Of a stretch of DNA of 64,000 nt, positions 8,595-18,284 are shown piece by piece. A model generated the notes under the pieces. The model saw only the letters and a list, made by a program, of their open reading frames with translations, made no database searches and was not told the DNA's origin. Source of the stretch: Corynebacterium rhinophilum (GTDB lineage: Bacteria > Actinomycetota > Actinomycetes > Mycobacteriales > Mycobacteriaceae); NCBI RefSeq assembly GCF_030227225.1, contig NZ_JASPHQ010000014.1:1-64000 (forward strand). The letters are read 5' to 3'. The position numbers and the translations under genes are program-made. The stretch's first letter is position 1. Every line of letters starts with the position of its first letter.

Positions 8595-9577
8595 TGCTCG
8601 ATTGCATCGTTATCGGCGGCGGGCAAGCCGGCCTGGCCACCAGCTATTACCTGCGCAAGAAGGGGCTCGACTTCCAGATCCTCGATGCCGAGCCCTCCCC
8701 CGGCGCGGCCTGGCGCCACGCGTGGCCGTCGCTCACGCTATTTAGCAATAGCGCCTCCTCCAACCTGCCCGGCTGGCCGATGCCCCACCACGAGGGTTTC
8801 CCGCCCGCCAGCCACGTCATCGATTACTTCGCCCGCTACGAGCAGCGCTATGACCTTCCCGTACGCCGGCCGGTGTGGGTCCAGGAAGTCACCCACGATG
8901 GCGAGAACTTTCATGTCACCACCGATGACGAACACCTCACCGCGCGCACGGTGGTGGCAGCCACGGGCACGTGGTCCTCGCCGTTTATCCCCTACTACCC
9001 CGGTTCCTTTGCCGGGCGGCAATGGCACTCGGCGGTCTACCCCGGCCCCGATCCCTTCCGCGGTGAGTCCGTCGCCGTTGTTGGGGCGGGCAATTCCGGG
9101 GCGCAGATTGCCGCAGAGCTCGTGCTCTCCGGCGTAGAGGCCACTTGGTTTACGGCAAATCCGCCGCGGTGGATGCCCGATGACGTTGACGGCCGCGTGC
9201 TTTTCCAGCGCAACCGCGCCCGCCTCAACGCCATGATGCGGGGCGAGCCCGATCCCGGCGCGGATACCAACTTGGGCGATATTGTCGTCGTTCCTCCCGT
9301 CAAACGCGCCCGCGATGAGGGCTTGCTCGAGGCCTCCCCCATGTTCTCTAACCTCGATGAGGTGAAGGCAGATCACCTCATCTGGTGCACCGGGTTCCGC
9401 CCGGCGCTGGGGCCTTTCCGCGCGCTTCTCGATGGCCGCACCCCCACCGTCGAAGGCCTGTTCCTCGTCGGCTACGGAACCTGGACCGGCCCCGGTTCCG
9501 CAACCATTACCGGGGTGAGCCCCTTTGCCAAGCAGACCGCGGGGGACATCGCCAAGCTCTGCTCCCCCGACCTTTAG
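8594..9577 (+). CDS. FAD/NAD(P)-dependent oxidoreductase (flavin monooxygenase-like)
   Basis: The 327-residue protein has an N-terminal FAD-binding GxGxxG (VIGGGQAGLA, residues 7-16) and a second dinucleotide site VVGAGNSGAQ near 157, the two-Rossmann arrangement of flavin monooxygenases. The segment PSLTLFSNSASSNLPGWPMP resembles ArsO-like and other small corynebacterial FMO proteins. Its ATG overlaps the chrA stop (TAATG), so it is translationally coupled to the two-component system. The substrate is unknown. Confidence 0.75.
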   Translation: MLDCIVIGGGQAGLATSYYLRKKGLDFQILDAEPSPGAAWRHAWPSLTLFSNSASSNLPGWPMPHHEGFPPASHVIDYFARYEQRYDLPVRRPVWVQEVTHDGENFHVTTDDEHLTARTVVAATGTWSSPFIPYYPGSFAGRQWHSAVYPGPDPFRGESVAVVGAGNSGAQIAAELVLSGVEATWFTANPPRWMPDDVDGRVLFQRNRARLNAMMRGEPDPGADTNLGDIVVVPPVKRARDEGLLEASPMFSNLDEVKADHLIWCTGFRPALGPFRALLDGRTPTVEGLFLVGYGTWTGPGSATITGVSPFAKQTAGDIAKLCSPDL

Positions 9578-9612
9578 CCGCCCAAAAATGGTTGCATCAC
9601 AATTCACGTATC

Positions 9613-10587
9613 ATGGTGAGCATGAGCACGCTACTTGTTACCCGTAACGAAGACAAATCCGTCACCACCTCTTTTGAGGAAGGGGAATTCCTCGGCGAGG
9701 GTGACCTGACCGTTGACGTCTCTTATTCCTCGCTGAACTACAAGGACGCGATGGCGATTACCGGCGATCCCGGCGTCGTCCGCACCAACCCGCTGGTGCC
9801 CGGTATCGACGTGGTCGGCACTGTATCCGAGTCCAACGTGCAGCGCCTGCCGGTGGGCACCCTCGTTGCCTCCTTCGGCGATGGCCTTGGCGAATTCCGC
9901 CACGGCGGCTACACCCCAAAGCAGCGCGTCAATTCTCGCGCCACCGTTGCCCTGCCAGCAGATTTCACCGCGGAACAGGCCGCTGCCGTCGGTACCGCCG
10001 GTTACACCGCGGCGCTGTGCGTTAACTCGCTGCGCGGGCTTCCCGAGGGCCCCGTCCTCGTCACCGGCGCCACCGGCGGCGTCGGCTCCATCGCCGTCAA
10101 CCTTCTGCGCAATGCCGGCTACGAGGTCCACGCCATGACCGGCCGCCCCGACGATTACGCCAACTACCTCCACGAGCTCGGCGCGCACGAGATCATCGAT
10201 CGCGCCGAATTCACCGAACCGGGCAAGCCCCTGCAAAAGGCCATCTACGCCGGCGCCGTGGATACCTCCGGCTCCCAGGAGCTGGCAAACGTCTTGGCCC
10301 GTACCAAGTGGGGCGGCACCGTTGCCGCTACCGGTATGGCAAGCGGCCCTGACCTGCCCGCCACCGTGATGCCCTTCATCCTGCGCAACGTGCACCTGGC
10401 TGGCGTGAACTCCGTCGATGCCCCACTGCACTATCGCCAGAATGCTTGGCAGCTCCTCGCCCGCACCTTGGACTTGTCCATCTTGGAGTCCTTGACCAAT
10501 ACCCTTCCACTGGAAGATGCGGTGGAGGAAGCACAATCGCTCATCAACGGCAGCCACCACGGCCGCACGGTGCTGAAGATTTCCTAA
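9613..10587 (+). CDS. acuI: YhdH/AcuI-type NADPH quinone reductase / acrylyl-CoA reductase
   Basis: This 324-residue medium-chain dehydrogenase/reductase lacks structural zinc cysteines. The family hallmark SSLNYKDAMAITG lies near residues 39-51, and the NADPH site is VTGATGGVGSIAV. AcuI/YhdH enzymes reduce acrylyl-CoA; some are annotated as quinone oxidoreductases. Two in-frame ATGs (9613 and 9622) are possible: neither has a well-spaced ribosome-binding site. A strong terminator follows. It converges on the MarR gene. Confidence 0.85.
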   Translation: MVSMSTLLVTRNEDKSVTTSFEEGEFLGEGDLTVDVSYSSLNYKDAMAITGDPGVVRTNPLVPGIDVVGTVSESNVQRLPVGTLVASFGDGLGEFRHGGYTPKQRVNSRATVALPADFTAEQAAAVGTAGYTAALCVNSLRGLPEGPVLVTGATGGVGSIAVNLLRNAGYEVHAMTGRPDDYANYLHELGAHEIIDRAEFTEPGKPLQKAIYAGAVDTSGSQELANVLARTKWGGTVAATGMASGPDLPATVMPFILRNVHLAGVNSVDAPLHYRQNAWQLLARTLDLSILESLTNTLPLEDAVEEAQSLINGSHHGRTVLKIS

Positions 10588-10616
10588 GGCCTAAGCCCTT
10601 TAGGGCCTACAGCCAC

Positions 10617-10651
10617 AAAGGCACCCCGTCACTCCTGGCGGGGTGCCTTTT
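10617..10651 (+). terminator. intrinsic terminator after acuI
   Basis: A 12-bp perfect stem, AAAGGCACCCCG paired with CGGGGTGCCTTT, closes a 10-nt loop and ends in a short T run. The A run on the other side lets it also stop transcription from the convergent MarR gene. Confidence 0.9.
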
Positions 10652-10674
10652 CTGTGCGCCGGGGCTCTTGGATC

Positions 10675-11121
10675 CTAGGCATCGCCCGCCAAGTGCCGCG
10701 TGATTTTTCTCGAGATAGACCCCAACTGCCGCAGCTCCTCTTCCGTCAGGACGGAAACCACCTTTTCCTCCACTTTCGCGGTATGACTGTTCAAGGCTGC
10801 GGCAAATACTTCCTCACCTATTTTCGTCACTGTGACTTCAATAGCCCGGGGTCCTAGCTCCTCCGCGTGCCGCCTTGAAACCAAATCGCGCCGCTCCATC
10901 CGGACAAGCTGTCGGTGCAGCCGCGATTTCTCCCACCCAAGTTCCACAGCCAGCTCATGCGGGCGGGTGCTCTGCCCACGGCGGCGCTGCAGAACGGCCA
11001 GCACCGCATAGTCAGCCTCACTCACATTTGCGGCTGCGTGCAGTGCGTTGGCCAACTCCCTATGCAGCTCGCGCTGCATCGCTACAAAGTCCGCCCACGC
11101 CGCACTTTCTTCTGGGCGCAC
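10675..11121 (-). CDS. MarR-family transcriptional regulator (RosR-like candidate)
   Basis: The 148-residue winged-helix regulator has recognition region RPHELAVELGWEKSRLHRQLVRMERRDLVSR. The GTG at 11121 is chosen over an upstream ATG at 11154 because GGGGG sits about five bases before it and because a good -10 (TATAAT) overlaps the ATG, which would therefore lie outside the mRNA. Its promoter contains two GTTGA-N4-TCAAC palindromes, close to the C. glutamicum RosR redox-sensor box. Only one Cys is absent or present here in doubt: I see no Cys in the protein, so a thiol switch like that of RosR is not supported. Confidence 0.8.
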   Translation of the reverse strand: MRPEESAAWADFVAMQRELHRELANALHAAANVSEADYAVLAVLQRRRGQSTRPHELAVELGWEKSRLHRQLVRMERRDLVSRRHAEELGPRAIEVTVTKIGEEVFAAALNSHTAKVEEKVVSVLTEEELRQLGSISRKITRHLAGDA

Positions 11122-11152
11122 AGTTTCCCCCTTTGGCTTTGACTTAAATAGC

Positions 11153-11180
11153 ATTATATACTGCACAGTTGATTACTCAA
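11153..11180 (-). promoter_or_regulatory. sigma-A-type promoter of the MarR gene
   Basis: On the minus strand TTGAGT (11180-11175) and TATAAT (11158-11153) are separated by 16 bp. The -10 is a perfect consensus. It places the transcript start downstream of the ATG at 11154, supporting translation from GTG 11121. The -35 overlaps one of the operator palindromes, so autorepression is likely. Confidence 0.7.
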
Positions 11181-11213
11181 CCGAGAATTGAGTAGAGCGG
11201 TTGATCCATCAAC
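11168..11213. promoter_or_regulatory. paired GTTGA-N4-TCAAC operators of the MarR gene
   Basis: Site 1 is GTTGATTACTCAAC (11168-11181) and site 2 is GTTGATCCATCAAC (11200-11213). Their centres are 32 bp apart, about three helical turns, which would put two dimers on one DNA face. An additional inverted repeat, TACTCAA-N7-TTGAGTA (11174-11194), links them. Site 1 covers the -35 element. Confidence 0.7.
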
Positions 11214-11232
11214 CCCCACCATTTATTAGGGC

Positions 11233-11424
11233 GTGGGATTTGGACTTCCAATCATTCATAATGGCCATATTTTTGCCAATTTAAACCCATATACTTTGCT
11301 TTTCATAATCTATTTATTGGTCCTGACGTTTGCTGGATACTATCTATCATTAGGACTTAATAAGTATCTATCGGCCGGATTTCGAGCCGGCTGCGACCCC
11401 CGTCGGGTAGGCGGCTGTCTATGA
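11233..11424 (+). CDS. possible small membrane protein (low confidence)
   Basis: A 63-residue frame opens with GTG and ends overlapping the next gene start. It has one hydrophobic stretch, NPYTLLFIIYLLVLTFAGYY, followed by a basic tail, so it could be a single-pass membrane peptide. Base composition is clearly A+T-richer than the neighbouring genes, and the start has only a weak AGGG before it. I do not recognise it; non-coding DNA is equally possible. Confidence 0.25.
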   Translation: MGFGLPIIHNGHIFANLNPYTLLFIIYLLVLTFAGYYLSLGLNKYLSAGFRAGCDPRRVGGCL

Positions 11425-12071
11425 TGGCGGACATGGATAAACTTTTTAGCGCCTGCGGATTCGACTTCCTGGACACGGAGGAACTCATCGCGGAGCTTCC
11501 CACGGAGCGGACCCTGTGGGACGCACCGGCTTTTGATCAAGTGCTCTACTATGCGGACCCCTCCGGGATCGCCGTCACGGCGATGGAGTACGAGGGGGAG
11601 TGGACCGTCTTGCCGTCATTCCGAGGCGGGGAAGACGTGGAGGCAACGCTATATCGCGCCATGCCATTTATTGGCATCCTGGAAATGGAGGATCTCCGGT
11701 GGGCGGTGCTTAGCGATGCCCCCTTCACGCTTCCCACCGGCAACCCCGTGGGCGGTGAAAAACTGCGCGGCCGGGTGCGACCCGCAGTCGTTGCGTTGGA
11801 CTATGAATTAACGGAACCGGCGGAGTTCTCGCTGCAATCCCCAGCGACGGAACGGTTCTATCAAAACTACAAGCCCAGCCTGCTCAACCCGCAGGTCGAG
11901 CTAGCTGGCACCGTGAATAATGTCGAGAAAAAGACCAATGAATTTGGGGGAGGGGAGTTCTGGGTAAGCGAAATCGACGGACTCCCGCTCATTGTTGATG
12001 CCCCAGTTGAAGCGGGACAGGGAATCCGGGCGCACGGCATCGCGCTATGCGCCACGGAGTACTGGGATTAA
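11421..12071 (+). CDS. hypothetical protein, 216 aa
   Basis: I do not recognise this acidic, soluble protein. It has no signal peptide or membrane segment. Notable parts are a Trp-containing central region (GEWTVLPSFRGGEDVEATLY) and a C-terminal part ending LCATEYWD that looks beta-rich. AGGCGG lies six bases before the ATG at 11421; an alternative ATG is at 11433. It converges on the FMN reductase gene. Confidence 0.65.
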   Translation: MMADMDKLFSACGFDFLDTEELIAELPTERTLWDAPAFDQVLYYADPSGIAVTAMEYEGEWTVLPSFRGGEDVEATLYRAMPFIGILEMEDLRWAVLSDAPFTLPTGNPVGGEKLRGRVRPAVVALDYELTEPAEFSLQSPATERFYQNYKPSLLNPQVELAGTVNNVEKKTNEFGGGEFWVSEIDGLPLIVDAPVEAGQGIRAHGIALCATEYWD

Positions 12072-12099
12072 CCGCCTCGCTGATTGGAGAAGGTAGCTC

Positions 12100-12666
12100 C
12101 TACTGTTGCGGAGCCGCAGGTACCAAGGCTACAAGGCGCTCGAGGTAGTCCTTTACAAACTCGATGGTGCTGGACGGCTCGATCTTTCCGTCTTCACCAA
12201 TGAGCTGGGGTGAATTGCCCAAGAATACCTCGGGCTGACCGGGCATCGGCATGTCGAAGTAGGACAGTGCTAGGCGCACGTTCTTGTGGGAGGAATACCC
12301 ACCCATGCGGCCCACGGAGTGGCTAATGATGCCAGCTGGCTTATTCTTCCAGGACACATCGGAATTGGGTTTGGATCCGATATCGATGGCATTTTTTAAG
12401 CACGCCGGGATGGTCCGGTTGTTTTCGCTGGTGACGAACAAAATCGCGTCCGCATCCTTAATTGCATTGCGGAAATCGGTGTACGCTTCCGGCGTGGGTT
12501 TATCCGCCACGCCAGGATCGTCGTAGTCGAAATCATAGAGCGGGAGGTCACGCAGGTCGTAGCGCTGGCACTCAACGTGCTCGGGGACCAGTTCCATGGC
12601 ATGGTTGGCGATCTTTTTCGCAATGCTTTCCCGCCGCAGGCTGCCGACGAGTACAAGAAGTTTCAT
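12100..12666 (-). CDS. NADPH-dependent FMN reductase family protein
   Basis: The 188-residue flavodoxin-fold protein starts MKLLVLVGSLRRES, the phosphate-binding loop of the SsuE/ChrR-like reductases, and contains LFVTSENNRTIPACLKNAID and SHSVGRMGGYSS. The ATG at 12666 is chosen because AAAGGA precedes it at proper spacing. It lies 34 bp after nrdF on the same strand. Given that NrdI is a flavoprotein needing reduction, this enzyme is a candidate reductase for the upstream NrdI-NrdF pair, but that is inference from position only. Confidence 0.82.
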   Translation of the reverse strand: MKLLVLVGSLRRESIAKKIANHAMELVPEHVECQRYDLRDLPLYDFDYDDPGVADKPTPEAYTDFRNAIKDADAILFVTSENNRTIPACLKNAIDIGSKPNSDVSWKNKPAGIISHSVGRMGGYSSHKNVRLALSYFDMPMPGQPEVFLGNSPQLIGEDGKIEPSSTIEFVKDYLERLVALVPAAPQQ

Positions 12667-12700
12667 GATATGTGTCCTTTCGTGTGGAGACTTAGTGGTT

Positions 12701-13747
<1,047 letters not shown>

Positions 13748-13754
13748 TTAGACA

Positions 13755-14243
13755 TCAGGGAATGGACGCGTGTGCGGTGGACTCGTGTGCGGTGGGGTAG
13801 AGGTGGTGCGCAAAGAAGTCCTGCAAACCCTCCCGTACGCGGGCAACATCGCGGTCAGTACCGAGCAGCTCAAAGCGGTAGAGCTCTGGCACCCCGCACT
13901 TTCGGGCGATTTGTGGCCCAGCGCAGCAAAAGGCCTCGCCAAAATTGGTATTTCCTGAGGTAATGACGCCGCGCAAGAGTGCACGGTTTTCCGGAACGTT
14001 GAGGAATTGGCGCACCTGCACCGGAATTGCCGCCTTGATATTGCCGCCGCCGTAGGTGGGGACGATGAGCACAAAAGGCTCGGTGACATAGAGCATTCCT
14101 TCACGCTTCGGACGCAGAGGGATGCGTGCCGCTGGAAACCCCAGCTTGTGGACGAAACGGTGGGTATTTTCACTGACCGAAGAAAAATACACAAGATTAG
14201 CGGCGGTATTAATGCCGCAGGGTGGCGTCGAGGCTTTAGTCAT
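13755..14243 (-). CDS. nrdI: NrdI flavodoxin-like RNR accessory protein
   Basis: The 162-residue protein has the NrdI core: [19 protein letters not shown] binds the FMN phosphate and VPTYGGGN and [11 protein letters not shown] form the flavin loops. TAAGGAG precedes the ATG at good spacing. NrdI supplies the oxidant used to generate the NrdF cofactor, and is required for DOPA formation in class Ie systems. It lies 40 bp upstream of nrdF and 135 bp downstream of mntR. Confidence 0.92.
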   Translation of the reverse strand: MTKASTPPCGINTAANLVYFSSVSENTHRFVHKLGFPAARIPLRPKREGMLYVTEPFVLIVPTYGGGNIKAAIPVQVRQFLNVPENRALLRGVITSGNTNFGEAFCCAGPQIARKCGVPELYRFELLGTDRDVARVREGLQDFFAHHLYPTAHESTAHASIP

Positions 14244-14297
14244 CTCGCTCCTTAGTGGCTGCGCCGAAGCGCACTTTCTGCTACAACTACAGATCTA

Positions 14298-14315
14298 ACG
14301 TACTTTTAACTACGT
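14298..14315. promoter_or_regulatory. weak inverted repeat upstream of nrdI
   Basis: ACGTA-N8-TACGT lies about 55 bp upstream of the nrdI ATG, in the only gap between mntR and the nrdI-nrdF operon. It could be a regulator site. Arms are only five bases, so chance is possible. Confidence 0.3.
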
Positions 14316-14344
14316 CGCAACTAACCACTATTGACATGCGCAAA

Positions 14345-14370
14345 TACCCCTCCCTTCAGAAGGGAAGGGG
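14345..14370 (-). terminator. probable terminator of leuS-mntR
   Basis: A GC-rich hairpin pairs CCCCTTCCCTTC with GAAGGGAGGGG on the minus strand with one bulge, followed by TATTT. It lies just after the mntR stop and would separate mntR from nrdI transcription. Confidence 0.55.
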
Positions 14371-14378
14371 CAGGAAAG

Positions 14379-15113
14379 TTATATGCGCACCCACACGGCG
14401 CGGGCTGCCTGGGAGCTCAGGGAGAAAGCCGCGGCATCTTCATTCTGGGCATGCTCGTTCTGGTTGCCCTCTACGCGCACGGCCATTCCGCCGGAATACG
14501 GCTGGCTGCCTTGCACGCTCACGGCAGCGCCGATGGTCAGGTTATTCTCGCTAAAAAAGCGCAGCAGATCGGCGTCCACATCACTAATGCGATCGACTAT
14601 GCCCGCCTCACCGGGCTCCAGATCGCTGAGTTTGCGCAGATCCCCTGGCTCGGATGCCGGGGTCGCGGCATAGTCCGCGGGGTAGTCGCCCGCGGCGCTG
14701 GGGATGGGGTCTCCATGCGGATCGCGGCGCGGAAATCCCAGCTCAGCGTCTATGCGCTCTAGGAAGAAATCGGAGACGCAGTGCTCCAATTGCTCGGCTT
14801 CCGCGTGGACCTGGTCCCAGCGGTAGTGCAGGGATTCCACCAGGAAGGTTTCGATGAGGCGGTGCCGCCGCACCATGGCGAGGGCAAAGGCACGCCCCTC
14901 GGTACTCAGCCCGATGGCGCCATACGGCATATGGGTGACGAGGCCCTTTTTCTCGAGCCTCCGCACCGCATCAGACGCGCTGGAGAGCCGTACGCCTATG
15001 TGCTGGGCGAGCATCTTTACCGTCACGGGGTCGTCGTGCCATTCGCCCAGCTTAAACAGGGCCTTGAGGTAGTCCTGATTGGATGGCGAAAGGCCCGAGA
15101 CGTCCACGCTCAT
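14379..15113 (-). CDS. mntR: DtxR/MntR-family metal-dependent regulator, manganese type
   Basis: The 244-residue protein has an N-terminal winged helix, a dimerisation/metal domain and a C-terminal SH3-like FeoA domain. Against DtxR the ligands His84, Glu88, His103, Glu110 and His111 are kept. The two positions that set metal choice are Asp14 (Met10 in DtxR) and Glu107 (Cys102 in DtxR), as in MntR proteins. This indicates Mn(II) rather than Fe(II) sensing. It starts three bases after the leuS stop, so it is co-transcribed with leuS. Its position next to a metal-free RNR operon is suggestive. Confidence 0.85.
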   Translation of the reverse strand: MSVDVSGLSPSNQDYLKALFKLGEWHDDPVTVKMLAQHIGVRLSSASDAVRRLEKKGLVTHMPYGAIGLSTEGRAFALAMVRRHRLIETFLVESLHYRWDQVHAEAEQLEHCVSDFFLERIDAELGFPRRDPHGDPIPSAAGDYPADYAATPASEPGDLRKLSDLEPGEAGIVDRISDVDADLLRFFSENNLTIGAAVSVQGSQPYSGGMAVRVEGNQNEHAQNEDAAAFSLSSQAARAVWVRI

Positions 15114-15116
15114 TGG

Positions 15117-17963
15117 TTACTTAACCACCAGGTTCACCATCCGGCCGGGAACGTAGATCTTCTTCACCACGTTCTTGCCGGAGGTAAGGTCAGCCACCTT
15201 GGCATCGGCAAAAGCAGCCTCGAATACGGTGTCTTGGTCAGCATCGACCGCGACGTTGATGCGGGACTTAACCTTGCCGTTGATCTGGACTGGCACCTGA
15301 ATCTCATCATCTACCAGGTATTTCTCCTCAAAAGAGGGGAGTGGCTCGTAGGTGATGGTCTCATCGTGGCCAAAGCGCTGCCACAGTTCCTCCGCAATGT
15401 GCGGGGCGATGGGGGAGACCAGCTGCGCGATGGGCTCCACCGCCGCGCGCGGAGCCTCGGTGCGGTAGGTCTTGGTCAGATAGTTGACGTACTCGATGAG
15501 CTTGGCCACGACCGTGTTCAGGCGCAGGTTCTCATAATCATCGCGCACGCCCGCGATGGTGCGGTGCAACTGCTTCAGGTCATCCTGGGTGAGCTCGGCA
15601 TCGGTAGTAGCCACTTCACCGGTGTCCTCATTAATGGCCAGGCGCCACAGGCGCTGCAGGAAGCGCTGCGAACCGACAACATCCTTGGTCGCCCACGGGC
15701 GGGAGGTATCCAACGGACCCATGGACATTTCGTACACGCGCAGGGTATCGGCACCGAAGTCGCGGCAGATATCATCCGGGGCCACGGCGTTTTTCAGGGA
15801 CTTGCCCATCTTGCCGTACTCCTGGTTGACCTCCTCGCCGTTGTAGTAGAACTTGCCGTCCTTTTCCTCTATCTCTGCGGCAGGGACATACACGCCGCGG
15901 GAATCGGTGTAGGCGTAGGCCTGAATATAGCCCTGGTTGTACAGGCGGCGATACGGCTCCTGCGAGCTGACAAAGCCCAGGTCAAAAAGCACCTTGTGCC
16001 AGAAGCGGGCGTAGAGCAGGTGTAACACGGCGTGCTCGACGCCGCCGACATACAGATCTACACCGCCCGGATCGTTTTCGCCGTGCTCATCTGGGCGCGG
16101 GCCGGTCCAGTAACGCTCGTTTTCGATATCGCAGAAGGCCTCGCTATTGCGGGGATCGATATAGCGCAGCTGGTACCAGGAAGAACCCGCCCACTGGGGC
16201 ATAACGTTGGTATCGCGGTAGTAGGTCTGCGGGCCATCGCCCAAGTCCAGCTCTACCTCTACCCAGTCGCGGACCTTCGCCAACGGCGGCTGTGGCTCCG
16301 AGTCCTTATCTTCTGGATCGAAGGAGGCCGGCTTATAGTCTTCCACCTCGGGCAGCTCAACCGGCAGCATCGACTCTGGCAGCGGGTGGGCCATGCCGTC
16401 CTTGTCATAGACGATGGGGAAGGGCTCGCCCCAGTAGCGCTGGCGAGCGAAGAGCCAGTCGCGCAGCTTGTACTGAATCTTGCCGCGTCCGGAGCCGTCC
16501 TTTTCCAGCCATTCGATGGCCTGGGCGATGGCCTCCGCCTTATTCAGGCCATTAAGATCCAGGCCCTTATCGTTGGCGGAGTTTACCAAGGCACCGTCTT
16601 CGGTCCAGGCTTCTTCCTCGATATTGCCGCCGGAGACAACCTCCGTAATCGGCAGCCCAAAGGCCTGGGCAAACTCATAGTCACGCGTATCGTGCGCGGG
16701 CACCGCCATAATGGCGCCGGTACCGTAGCCGGTCAACACGTAGTCCGCGATGAAAATCGGGATCTGCTTGCCATTGACCGGATTGGTGGCATAGGTACCC
16801 AGGAATACACCGGTCTTTTCCTTATTTTCCTGGCGCTCCAGATCCGACTTCGCAGCAATATCCGCGCGGTAGGACTCGACGGCTTCCTTCGGGTCATCGT
16901 TGCCGTAGGTCCAGCGCTCGTCCACGTCATCGTCGTAAGGAATGGGGGACAAGAGGGCATCGACAAGCTCATGCTCCGGCGCCAAGACCACGTACTCCGC
17001 GCCAAAGAGCGTATCTGGGCGCGTGGTAAACACGTCGATGCCGTAGCCTTCCGCGGGGAAAGTTACCTCCGCGCCGCGGGAACGGCCGATCCAGTTGCGC
17101 TGCATGGACTTGACCTTCTCCGGCCAATCCAGCAGCTCCAGATCATCGAGCAAACGATCCGAATACGCGGTAATGCGCATCATCCACTGGGACAGGTTCT
17201 TGCGGAAGACCGGGAAGTTGCCGCGCTCAGACTTGCCCTCCGCGGTGACTTCCTCGTTGGCCAAGACGGTACCCAAGCCCGGGCACCAATTCACCGTGGA
17301 ATTGGACAGGTAGACCAGGCGGAACTCATCGACTGCCTGGGCTTTTTCCTGCGGGGACAAATCCTCGTAGTAGCGCCCGTCCTTGGTGGTGCGCTTATTG
17401 GCCTCTAATTCCTTGATGAGCTCAGCAATGGGGCGAGCCTTTTGCTGCTCTTCATCGAACCAGGAGTTATAAATCTGCAGGAAGATCCACTGGGTCCACT
17501 TAAAGAACTCAGGATCCGTGGATTCCACCGAGCGGCGCGGATCGTGGCCCAAGCCCAGCATGCCCAGCTGGCGGCGCATGTTGTCGATATTGGCCATCGT
17601 GGTGGTCCGCGGGTGCGTACCGGTCTGAATGGCGTACTGCTCGGCCGGCAAGCCGAAGGCATCATAGCCCATGGTGTGCAGCACATTCTTGCCCAGCATG
17701 CGGTTATAGCGGGCATAGGTATCGGTGGCGATATAACCAAACGGGTGCCCCACGTGCAGGCCCGCACCGGAAGGGTAGGGGAACATGTCCTGCACGTTGA
17801 GCTTTTCCTTGGGCAGCTCGCCCGCACCCGTGGCTAGCGAACCGACCGGGTTCGGCGCGTTAAAGGTCTCGTGGTCCTTCCAATACTGCTGCCAAGTCTT
17901 TTCGATCTGGTTCGCCAGCTCAGGGGTGTAGCGGTACGACGTGGAATCGCTCGGTTTAGTCAT
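15117..17963 (-). CDS. leuS: leucyl-tRNA synthetase
   Basis: The 948-residue class I synthetase carries the HIGH motif as HVGHPFGY in [15 protein letters not shown] and the KMSKS motif as KMGKS in [12 protein letters not shown]. The large insertion between them is the CP1 editing domain ([19 protein letters not shown]). The ATG at 17963 ([13 protein letters not shown]) is preferred over an in-frame start eight codons upstream. No clear ribosome-binding site is present. It heads the leuS-mntR unit and diverges from phoA. Confidence 0.96.
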   Translation of the reverse strand: MTKPSDSTSYRYTPELANQIEKTWQQYWKDHETFNAPNPVGSLATGAGELPKEKLNVQDMFPYPSGAGLHVGHPFGYIATDTYARYNRMLGKNVLHTMGYDAFGLPAEQYAIQTGTHPRTTTMANIDNMRRQLGMLGLGHDPRRSVESTDPEFFKWTQWIFLQIYNSWFDEEQQKARPIAELIKELEANKRTTKDGRYYEDLSPQEKAQAVDEFRLVYLSNSTVNWCPGLGTVLANEEVTAEGKSERGNFPVFRKNLSQWMMRITAYSDRLLDDLELLDWPEKVKSMQRNWIGRSRGAEVTFPAEGYGIDVFTTRPDTLFGAEYVVLAPEHELVDALLSPIPYDDDVDERWTYGNDDPKEAVESYRADIAAKSDLERQENKEKTGVFLGTYATNPVNGKQIPIFIADYVLTGYGTGAIMAVPAHDTRDYEFAQAFGLPITEVVSGGNIEEEAWTEDGALVNSANDKGLDLNGLNKAEAIAQAIEWLEKDGSGRGKIQYKLRDWLFARQRYWGEPFPIVYDKDGMAHPLPESMLPVELPEVEDYKPASFDPEDKDSEPQPPLAKVRDWVEVELDLGDGPQTYYRDTNVMPQWAGSSWYQLRYIDPRNSEAFCDIENERYWTGPRPDEHGENDPGGVDLYVGGVEHAVLHLLYARFWHKVLFDLGFVSSQEPYRRLYNQGYIQAYAYTDSRGVYVPAAEIEEKDGKFYYNGEEVNQEYGKMGKSLKNAVAPDDICRDFGADTLRVYEMSMGPLDTSRPWATKDVVGSQRFLQRLWRLAINEDTGEVATTDAELTQDDLKQLHRTIAGVRDDYENLRLNTVVAKLIEYVNYLTKTYRTEAPRAAVEPIAQLVSPIAPHIAEELWQRFGHDETITYEPLPSFEEKYLVDDEIQVPVQINGKVKSRINVAVDADQDTVFEAAFADAKVADLTSGKNVVKKIYVPGRMVNLVVK

Positions 17964-18137
17964 AAACACACAGTGTAATAGCCCCAACCCGGCGCGGGGT
18001 AGGCAGAGGTGGGTTTTGCTTCACTAATTCGGCGCCGTACCGGTAGCCAGGCGAAATTCCTTGACACGACTCCTGCGGTGAGTGCGGGGGAGTGGGGCAA
18101 AGAGTAAGGCGCGCTACGGGATGTTCCGGCAGTGTTT

Positions 18138-18161
18138 AGGAACTATTAACGCGCAGTTCCT
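18138..18161. promoter_or_regulatory. inverted repeat in the leuS/phoA intergenic region
   Basis: AGGAACT-N10-AGTTCCT is a perfect 7-bp inverted repeat about 125 bp upstream of the phosphatase start. The 320-bp gap (17964-18284) otherwise shows GTTGAA-N13-TTCAAC near 18168 and a downstream hairpin. It may be an operator controlling the phosphatase gene; no known Pho box is recognised. Confidence 0.4.
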
Positions 18162-18203
18162 TTCGTGGTTGAATCGCGCCTTTATCTTCAACTCAAGGCT
18201 TTG

Positions 18204-18223
18204 CACCCAGCCATGTCTGGGTG
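18204..18223 (+). promoter_or_regulatory. leader hairpin upstream of the phosphatase gene
   Basis: CACCCAG-N6-CTGGGTG forms a perfect 7-bp stem, followed by the T-rich ATTTCTCTCTTGTTT. It ends about 60 bases before the chosen ATG. It could be a weak terminator or a 5' leader structure. Confidence 0.4.
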
Positions 18224-18284
18224 ATTTCTCTCTTGTTTGCAGGGCCACCATCTCTTCGTCTCTCACCTCCATAAAAAACAATTC

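Noticed and set aside
14244..14378. DtxR-type iron box or NrdR box upstream of nrdI
   Set aside because: No sequence close to either consensus is present; only a weak 5-bp inverted repeat was seen.
14781..17408. Long plus-strand frames across mntR and leuS
   Set aside because: They are antisense to genes with clear motifs and are explained by GC-rich codon third positions.
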